Assembly: GCA_004524515.1 (NCBI GenBank)
Contig: SDNV01000088.1
Location: 1-11,975, forward strand
Source: Promethearchaeota archaeon
GTDB taxonomy: Archaea > Asgardarchaeota > Lokiarchaeia > Sigynarchaeales > SOKP01
Direction: 5' to 3'
DNA length: 11,975 nucleotides
The notes under the pieces are model-generated. The model was not told where the DNA came from and made no database searches. It saw only the letters and a list, made by a program, of their open reading frames with translations. A program made the position numbers and the translations under genes. Positions 7,968 through 11,975 of the stretch are shown piece by piece; the stretch's first letter is position 1; every line of letters starts with the position of its first letter.

Positions 7968-7975
7968 TTTTTAAA
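7968..7975 (+). promoter_or_regulatory. TATA-like box for tRNA-Sec and probably SepSecS
   Basis: TTTTTAAA ends 47 nt before the first base of mature tRNA-Sec. The other tRNA in the window has a TATA-like box at almost the same distance (46 nt) on its own strand, so both pre-tRNAs would carry a 5' leader of about 20 nt. The agreement supports the call, although AT-rich DNA gives many false matches. Confidence 0.42.
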
Positions 7976-8022
7976 TTGAAAATAATAAGTACTAATAGAT
8001 TTTTTTTAATAATATTAATAAT

Positions 8023-8115
8023 GGCCCTTGACGGTTGGAGTGGTCTCTGACGCTAGGCTTCAAACCTAGTTATCCTGCGGAGGGATAGGGGTTCGATTCC
8101 CCTTGAGGGCCGCCA
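8023..8115 (+). tRNA. selC: tRNA-Sec (anticodon UCA), CCA encoded
   Basis: This is the selenocysteine tRNA, which reads UGA. The sequence folds into the archaeal/eukaryal 9/4 form. The acceptor stem is 9 bp (8023-8031 with 8103-8111). The D stem is 7 bp (8034-8040 with 8045-8051) with a four-base TGGT loop. The anticodon stem CTAGG/CCTAG encloses CTTCAAA, with TCA at 8060-8062. The long variable arm is a 6-bp stem (8071-8076 with 8082-8087), and the T stem is 4 bp (GGGG/CCCC) around TTCGATT. Discriminator G is at 8112, followed by an encoded CCA (8113-8115). The long D stem is what PSTK is known to recognise. SepSecS starts 31 nt after the CCA, so this tRNA is probably the first unit of a tRNA-mRNA transcript. 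Confidence 0.97.
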
Positions 8116-8134
8116 AATTAAATCTTTCAAGGCA

Positions 8135-8149
8135 AGGGTGATAAAATTG
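8135..8149 (+). promoter_or_regulatory. Shine-Dalgarno sequence that sets a TTG start for SepSecS
   Basis: AGGGTGAT (8135-8142) matches the archaeal anti-Shine-Dalgarno sequence and sits four bases before TTG at 8147. The longest frame begins with the GTG inside this site (8138), which is unlikely to be the true start. The 16 bases from 8135 match those from 10715, ahead of the first coiled-coil gene, at all but one position. Confidence 0.6.
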
Positions 8150-9514
8150 GTTGATTTCAGCAATATTATTGACTATTTTTCTAATGGTGATATTCCACTA
8201 AATATGTTAAAAAGAGGACAACTAGGATTAAATAATTTTCTCAATCCTTTGAAAATCCTGTTAGAACAAAAAGCAGTACCTCAAAAACCCTGGACTGATG
8301 GACAAATTGAATATTTTTTGGAGACTTTATCATATATGGACACGGATAAGGATGAGAAAGCATCACGAGTTGGGGAAAGAGAAGCTAGAATCGCGTCAAG
8401 ACTACAATTAAAAACTTCAGCGGGATTCTGCCATGGTGTAGGTCGGAGTGGGTTTTTAACAGCCCCCCAACCCAAAGCACCAGGAGCTTCTATTATGTAT
8501 GAGCTTGCAAATTATTTAGCTCGTGACTTTTTACGGAAATTTGGATTGCCTAACATTAAGAAAGCAATTGTAGTTCCTTTATGTACTGGAATGACTTTAG
8601 CACTTTCTCTGGCAGCATTACGTCCCGATTGGAATGATAAGACCCTCTTAGAAAAAAGGAATGTTATCCTCCCTCAATTAGACCACAATTCCATATTAAA
8701 AAGTTTAGATCTCGTCGGTGTAGGGAAAAAAATTGTGGAGGGAAAAATTTATGGAGACGCAGTTCGAGTTCCTATAGAAGAAATAAAAGATTCCATAGAT
8801 GGGACTTGTTATGCCATAATATCATTCACAAGTTTCTTCCCACCCCGAGAAAACGACGACTTGAAAGAAATTAGTAAGATTGCGAAAAAGAATAATTTAG
8901 TACACATTATAGTCAATGCATATGGGGTACAAAGTCCAGAATGGATGGGATTAATTAGATCAGCGATGGATGCTGGACGAGTTGATGCCGTGATTCAATC
9001 GACCGATAAAAATATTTTAACTCCTATAGGAGGGGCAATATTAGCATCTAATAATGAAGAAATAATCGAAAAAATAAGTAAAACTTATGCTGGGAGAGCA
9101 TCTGCATCCCCCATTGTAGACTTTTTAATATCAGTTCTTGCTTTAGGTGTTGAAGGATATCAAAATCTACTAACAGAGCAACAAGAAAATCGCGCTCTTC
9201 TAGAATATAAACTTAAAAATTTATCATCAAAAATTAACGAACGAGTGCTTGATGTATTTAATCCGGTAGCTGTCGCAATGTCTTTAACATCGCTTAAAGA
9301 AGAACAATTATTTGATTTGGGAGGTGCTCTCTATAACTTAAGAGTTACTGGGCCACGAGTTTATAATCCATCAAAAAAAATGTTTGGTACATGTTGTAAA
9401 TCTTATAAAATACCTTATATCGTTATGAATGCCGCGATTGGAGCAAGTAAAGAAGATATTATAACCGCTGTAAATCGATTAGAAAAAGCTTATCAACAAA
9501 TTACTCAAAAATAA
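8147..9514 (+). CDS. spcS: O-phosphoseryl-tRNA-Sec selenium transferase (SepSecS)
   Basis: This PLP enzyme converts phosphoseryl-tRNA-Sec to Sec-tRNA-Sec with selenophosphate, the last charging step in archaea and eukaryotes. The protein has 455 residues from the TTG start. The phosphate-binding loop GVGRSGFLTAPQPKAPGAS (about 97-115) contains Arg100, Ser101 and Gln108, matching Arg97, Ser98 and Gln105 of the human enzyme. The PLP lysine is Lys288 in QSTDKN, followed by the usual P-GG. An N-terminal helical part (1-60) fits the tRNA-binding and tetramer contacts of the family. Length fits the family (about 440-500). The gene sits right after its substrate tRNA with no room for its own promoter in the usual place. 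Two 8-bp hairpins span the stop codon. PSTK is not in the window. Confidence 0.95.
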   Translation: MVDFSNIIDYFSNGDIPLNMLKRGQLGLNNFLNPLKILLEQKAVPQKPWTDGQIEYFLETLSYMDTDKDEKASRVGEREARIASRLQLKTSAGFCHGVGRSGFLTAPQPKAPGASIMYELANYLARDFLRKFGLPNIKKAIVVPLCTGMTLALSLAALRPDWNDKTLLEKRNVILPQLDHNSILKSLDLVGVGKKIVEGKIYGDAVRVPIEEIKDSIDGTCYAIISFTSFFPPRENDDLKEISKIAKKNNLVHIIVNAYGVQSPEWMGLIRSAMDAGRVDAVIQSTDKNILTPIGGAILASNNEEIIEKISKTYAGRASASPIVDFLISVLALGVEGYQNLLTEQQENRALLEYKLKNLSSKINERVLDVFNPVAVAMSLTSLKEEQLFDLGGALYNLRVTGPRVYNPSKKMFGTCCKSYKIPYIVMNAAIGASKEDIITAVNRLEKAYQQITQK

Positions 9515-9544
9515 ATCTTGAGTAAAGTTCATTGAAAATGAACT
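9501..9544 (+). other. Two back-to-back 8-bp hairpins across the SepSecS stop codon
   Basis: TTACTCAA (9501-9508) pairs with TTGAGTAA (9518-9525), and the TAA stop lies in the 9-base loop. The very next base begins AGTTCATT (9526-9533), which pairs with AATGAACT (9537-9544) around GAA. Both stems are perfect and they touch, so they could stack end to end in RNA. The bases after them are A-rich on this strand, which does not fit a simple T-tract terminator. Function is unknown; a transcript-end or stability element is possible. Confidence 0.5.
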
Positions 9545-9612
9545 AAGAATATAGAAAAAAAAATAAAAATGAGAAGAAAAATATTAATATAAAATAATGG
9601 TTTTATATTAGC

Positions 9613-10293
9613 ATGGAAAATCGGCTGTTAAATCAATTTAATAGTGTGATATCATCTCAATGGAACTTTAAAGAAGTAAAAATGCCCTATACACCATTGA
9701 ATCCTAGAGAAGTCTTTGAACTAGCATATCACACATGTAATTCGCTAACAAATAGGACTGTTTCTATTAAATTATCTCCTTCTGAGGAAAGCAGTGGCTC
9801 CCTAGCAATCATGTATTCAAATACTAAAAAATTTATAACTATAGAAACTTCTGATGATGGAATAATTCTTAAAAAGTATTATCCCCAAGATTCCACTGGC
9901 GATAAATTAATTAACGAGACACAACCCAAGCTAAAAAAAAGAGTAGAATCCTTTTCAGCAAAAGATAAAGACTTAAAAACACAAATATTAAAAACAATAT
10001 TAGTAGAACGAAAATTGGATGAATGTACCAATTTTGTTATGCTTAAAGGGCAAAATCGGAAGATCTATTTCGCTATTGGAGATGCAAGGGAAAGTGCTGC
10101 TGTTGTTCCATTATTTATGGAAGCAGAAGGTGCTAGTTTGGTGCAATTAGCTTTAAACAAGTGGATGACAAGAGTTCAATTATTAGATCAAGAAAAAAAT
10201 TTTCCAGAAGATCTCATCTCGGGACTAGTTAAAAATCTAATGCAAATAAAAAAATGGATTCTAAGCTTAATTACAAATCAATTGGATAAATAG
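9613..10293 (+). CDS. Protein of unknown function (226 residues)
   Basis: I do not recognise this gene. The 226-residue protein is soluble in appearance, with no signal peptide or membrane segment. Residues about 30-95 alternate strands and a helix (PREVFELAYHTCNSLTN, then SIKLSPSE, SLAIMYS, FITIETSDDG). The middle is Lys-rich and polar (about 100-130). The C-terminal third includes VMLKGQNRKIYFAIGDARESAAVVPLF and two amphipathic helices. It has three Cys and no metal-binding pattern. It starts 98 nt after SepSecS on the same strand. A TATA-like AATATAAAATAA just upstream and no Shine-Dalgarno sequence suggest its own, nearly leaderless transcript. A role in selenocysteine use would rest on position alone. 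Confidence 0.75.
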   Translation: MENRLLNQFNSVISSQWNFKEVKMPYTPLNPREVFELAYHTCNSLTNRTVSIKLSPSEESSGSLAIMYSNTKKFITIETSDDGIILKKYYPQDSTGDKLINETQPKLKKRVESFSAKDKDLKTQILKTILVERKLDECTNFVMLKGQNRKIYFAIGDARESAAVVPLFMEAEGASLVQLALNKWMTRVQLLDQEKNFPEDLISGLVKNLMQIKKWILSLITNQLDK

Positions 10294-10381
10294 ATTATAA
10301 AGTTGTCCTTGAAATAAATTCAAGCTCTATTAATGGCTTTGCATTGTAATAATATCAAGATCAGAATAAGAATTAAAAATT

Positions 10382-10397
10382 GGCGTAAAATTACGCC
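10382..10397. terminator. GGCGTA/TACGCC hairpin between converging transcripts
   Basis: GGCGTA-AAAT-TACGCC is a 6-bp stem with a four-base loop in otherwise AT-rich DNA. On the plus strand it is followed by GTTTTTAA, and on the minus strand by AATTTTTAA. It sits between the end of the 226-residue protein gene and the 3' end of the minus-strand tRNA, so it could end transcripts from both sides. Archaea mostly end transcripts at T-tracts and need no hairpin, so the stem may instead protect 3' ends. Confidence 0.45.
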
Positions 10398-10405
10398 GTT
10401 TTTAA

Positions 10406-10561
10406 TGGGCCATCGGGGATTTGAACCCCGGATTTCCATGCCTTGAGGAAATCTGTTAGGCTCTCAGGTTTTTACTGACACAATCAATTAAAATTTAATA
10501 TATTGTATGATTGTGGGTCACTTATAAGACCTGCGCTTTAACCAGGCTAAGCAAATGGCCC
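10406..10561 (-). tRNA. tRNA-Ile (probable anticodon UAU) with an anticodon-loop intron and a variable-region insertion
   Basis: On the minus strand acceptor GGGCCAT (10561-10555) pairs with ATGGCCC (10413-10407); discriminator A is at 10406 and no CCA is encoded. The D stem is GCTT/AAGC, the T stem CGGGG/CCCCG around TTCAAAT. Anticodon stem CAGGT (10533-10529) pairs with ACCTG (10469-10465), and between them lies a 52-base intron, 10522-10471 (one-base shift possible). TTAT/GTAA form a 4-bp helix, AAG a three-base bulge and TGAC/GTCA the next helix, a good archaeal splicing motif. The spliced loop is CTTATAA, anticodon UAU, codon AUA. The variable region is 34 bases; removing about 29 (near 10462-10434) leaves AG-ATC and a 75-base class I tRNA. 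I could not draw a canonical splice motif for this second insertion. The alternative, Leu(UAA) with a long arm, fits less well. Confidence 0.75.
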
Positions 10562-10574
10562 GTTTTATATGTAG

Positions 10575-10608
10575 GGTATTCTTTAGCAGTATAGTTGCAT
10601 AAGATACC
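10575..10608. other. Imperfect inverted repeat in the tRNA-Ile leader region
   Basis: GGTATTCTTTAGC (10575-10587) and GCATAAGATACC (10597-10608) are near-complementary and would form about 11 pairs with small bulges around a nine-base loop. It lies between the probable TATA box of the minus-strand tRNA and its mature 5' end, so it covers that tRNA's start site and leader. Function is unknown. Confidence 0.3.
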
Positions 10609-10615
10609 TTATAAA
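10608..10615 (-). promoter_or_regulatory. TATA-like box for the minus-strand tRNA
   Basis: TTTATAAG on the minus strand ends 46 nt before the first base of the mature tRNA. The tRNA-Sec gene has its TATA-like box at nearly the same distance, which supports both calls. Confidence 0.42.
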
Positions 10616-10678
10616 GTCAAAAAGCATAAAAACATAAAAATTTTTTTATTAGAGTACTCTGTTATATTAATAATTAAA

Positions 10679-10720
10679 TTTTAAAACGAATAATTTTCAA
10701 AATTATATATTTTTAGGGTG
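10679..10720 (+). promoter_or_regulatory. TATA-like box and Shine-Dalgarno sequence of the coiled-coil cluster
   Basis: TTTTAAAA (10679-10686) is a TATA-like box with room for a leader of about 15 nt. GGGTG (10716-10720) is the Shine-Dalgarno core, six bases before TTG at 10727. The longest frame begins at the GTG inside this core (10718), which is unlikely to be the real start. The TTG gives MAEML, matching the MAEKL start of the next gene. Confidence 0.45.
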
Positions 10721-10726
10721 TTAAAA

Positions 10727-11131
10727 TTGGCAGAGATGCTTACAGATTTATTACAAAACATATACAAGAGAATTTCTCAATTAGGTCAAGCAATTCAAGG
10801 TTTAAAACAATCCTTAGATGGATTAAATGAAAATATTGAACAAAAAATAATAAATTTAAATGAAAAATTAAAGGAATTTTCAAATGAAATTGATGTTACA
10901 AAAAATACTCATGTCGAAGTATTAAAAGAAATCGGAGAGGGAACAAAAGATGAACTTAAAAAACTTCAGAGCGGTTTAGGATTAGATGCGATTCAAACTT
11001 TAATTTTAAAGTTAGAAGAGTTTGAAAAATTATCGGGAGAAATTTTAAACCAAGATACTGTTAATCTACTTCTTTCTGAAGCAATTAGTTCTGTAAATAG
11101 CCTAAAAGAAGAAGCTCCAAATAAAATTTGA
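10727..11131 (+). CDS. Small coiled-coil protein A
   Basis: I do not recognise the family. From the TTG start the protein has 134 residues and is almost all helical. A long amphipathic stretch at about 5-60 (spaced I/L residues with polar Q/N/K/E between) looks like a coiled coil, then a break near GLGLDAIQ (about 84-90) and a second helical part to about 127. It has no Cys, no signal peptide and no membrane segment. The first residues and general layout resemble the next gene, so the two are probably paralogues or partners that form a hetero-oligomeric bundle; this is inference. The next gene begins 25 nt downstream. The T-rich DNA upstream is shared with the divergent tRNA. Confidence 0.72.
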   Translation: MAEMLTDLLQNIYKRISQLGQAIQGLKQSLDGLNENIEQKIINLNEKLKEFSNEIDVTKNTHVEVLKEIGEGTKDELKKLQSGLGLDAIQTLILKLEEFEKLSGEILNQDTVNLLLSEAISSVNSLKEEAPNKI

Positions 11132-11156
11132 ATTAAAATAAGGTGAGGTTTAAAGA

Positions 11157-11576
11157 ATGGCTGAAAAATTATTAGAAGAGATGATAACTAAAATAAATCA
11201 AATAACTACTTCTTTAGATGGAACAATCGCTCAAATCAACCAAATGAGTACTGCTATTCAAGCGATTTCTCAAAAATTTTCAGAAGAAACTATCTCTATA
11301 AATGAAAACGTTCGACTCATCGTTGAAGTTTTGAAACAATTTCGAATGAAATCTAGTGAAAGTATGCAAGAGATTGCAGATGATTTTAATTTAAAAATTG
11401 CAGAATTATACGAGAAAAAATCAATAGAGGCAATTACTGAAGAAGAAAAGAACGCAATTGACATAATTAGGCAAGCAGCTAAAGCGGTCTCTAACAATTT
11501 GTATTATGCCCAATTATTAAATGTTATACAATCAATTCGAGAGGAAACAAATAGAATAATTAGTAAAAAGGAGTAG
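11157..11576 (+). CDS. Small coiled-coil protein B
   Basis: The 139-residue protein is helical throughout, with no Cys, signal peptide or membrane segment. Residues about 5-60 show regular spacing of I, L, M and V with Q/N/S/T-rich polar faces (ITKINQITTSLDGTIAQINQ), as in parallel coiled coils. A more charged half follows (about 61-139). The start MAEKLLEEM resembles MAEMLTDLL of the gene before it, and both begin with a long N-terminal helix, so I take them as distant paralogues. The ATG has a strong Shine-Dalgarno sequence, GGTGAGG, about nine bases before it. Its own stop overlaps the GGAG that serves the next gene, so translation is probably coupled. Function is unknown. Confidence 0.75.
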   Translation: MAEKLLEEMITKINQITTSLDGTIAQINQMSTAIQAISQKFSEETISINENVRLIVEVLKQFRMKSSESMQEIADDFNLKIAELYEKKSIEAITEEEKNAIDIIRQAAKAVSNNLYYAQLLNVIQSIREETNRIISKKE

Positions 11577-11583
11577 TTAATAT

Positions 11584-11975
11584 ATGCCAAATGGTTGTTT
11601 TGTTATTATTTTACCCTTAGACTCTGACTATAAAGTACTAGGGTATTATTTTAAAGGTGGAGATTCCACTTTTGAAGTTACTAGCGATTTATTCTTAAGA
11701 CTGAATTTGGATCACTCAAAAGATGAATACAATCTTTTAAACCTAAAGGAACATATAATTCTTTCCTATTTGCATCATTTTACCGGAAAATTAAATAGAA
11801 AGGTTTCAAGTATAATAATTGGATTACTTCTCAACGAAAATGATAAACCAGAAAAATTTAGAGCTCCTTTAAAGGAAGGGGCAGAAGAAATTGAAGTTCT
11901 GGGACTAGATATTCTTAAAATATCTCAAGAGGAATTTGAGCAGCATTTAAAAGAGATATACTTGGAACAATTGGA
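11584..11975 (+). CDS. Unrecognised protein, cut by the window end
   Basis: The open frame runs from ATG at 11584 to the end of the window (130 codons and two bases) without a stop, so the C-terminus is missing. GGAG at 11570-11573, inside the end of the upstream gene, is ten bases before the ATG. The N-terminus begins MPNGCFVIILPLDSDYKVLGYYFKGG, with two strands joined by a turn. A helix-like part (NLLNLKEHIILSYLHHFTG, about 50-68) and a strand (VSSIIIGLLL) follow, and the end of the visible part is charged (about 100-130). The strand-strand-helix order hints at a longin- or Roadblock-like alpha/beta fold, which would fit an Asgard GTPase module, but this is only a guess. It is the third gene of the coiled-coil cluster. 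Confidence 0.7.
   Translation, partial: MPNGCFVIILPLDSDYKVLGYYFKGGDSTFEVTSDLFLRLNLDHSKDEYNLLNLKEHIILSYLHHFTGKLNRKVSSIIIGLLLNENDKPEKFRAPLKEGAEEIEVLGLDILKISQEEFEQHLKEIYLEQL

Noticed and set aside
7950..8000. The UGA stop of the aminopeptidase read as Sec
   Set aside because: The frame beyond UGA runs only about a dozen AT-rich codons to the next stop with no family-like sequence; the metal-binding core is complete without it.
9501..9544. The SepSecS 3' hairpins as a SECIS element
   Set aside because: The SepSecS frame has no in-frame UGA, the stems are short and AT-rich, and I see no conserved internal-loop purines of an archaeal SECIS or k-turn core.
10406..10561. The minus-strand tRNA as tRNA-Leu(UAA) with a long variable arm
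   Set aside because: UAA needs a splice point inside the central helix of the intron motif. The 34-base region forms no Leu-like arm next to the stem, and GGGCC acceptor and D arm look more like Ile. Kept only as an alternative.
1..11975. CRISPR arrays, insertion sequences or phage genes
   Set aside because: I saw no spaced direct repeats of 25-40 bases, no transposase or integrase motifs and no target-site duplications. The window reads as ordinary chromosomal DNA.

Overview
The window looks like a piece of an Asgard archaeon chromosome, most like the low-GC Lokiarchaeia. This is inferred from several signs. The DNA is very AT-rich. Shine-Dalgarno cores are of the GGTGA type and TATA-like boxes precede genes. 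A Roadblock/LC7 protein is present. The selenocysteine (Sec) machinery is of archaeal/eukaryal type, and one tRNA gene carries an intron with an archaeal splicing motif. No phylogeny could be run.

Layout. At 250-2059 (+) are two exported or membrane-anchored proteins: a surface protein with an internal duplication, and a small DUF4430-like protein. At 2056-3972 (-) is a two-gene operon: the Sec-specific elongation factor (SelB/EF-Sec) followed by a Roadblock protein. At 4090-5126 (+) are a zinc-ribbon/coiled-coil protein and a 41-residue membrane peptide; a small zinc-binding protein converges on them (5116-5427, -). At 5513-7952 (+) are two tandem CoA-pyrophosphatase-like Nudix paralogues and an M29-type aminopeptidase. 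At 8023-9514 (+) are tRNA-Sec and, 31 nt later, SepSecS. At 9613-10293 is an unrecognised protein. At 10406-10561 (-) is an intron-containing tRNA that most likely reads AUA (anticodon UAU). At 10727-11975 (+) is a three-gene run: two related coiled-coil proteins and a third gene cut by the window edge.

How it fits together. Three parts of one pathway lie within 7 kb. tRNA-Sec is charged with Ser and phosphorylated by PSTK, which is not in the window. SepSecS then converts phosphoseryl-tRNA-Sec to Sec-tRNA-Sec. EF-Sec delivers it to UGA codons. The tRNA-Sec sequence folds into the archaeal/eukaryal 9/4 form with a 7-bp D stem and a UCA anticodon. I found no gene here with a convincing in-frame UGA, so the selenoproteins, PSTK and SelD must lie elsewhere.

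The most interesting signals are the tRNA-Sec/SepSecS linkage, the tandem hairpins across the SepSecS stop codon, the probable tRNA-Ile(UAU) gene with one clear intron and a second insertion, and the uncharacterised coiled-coil cluster at the right end.
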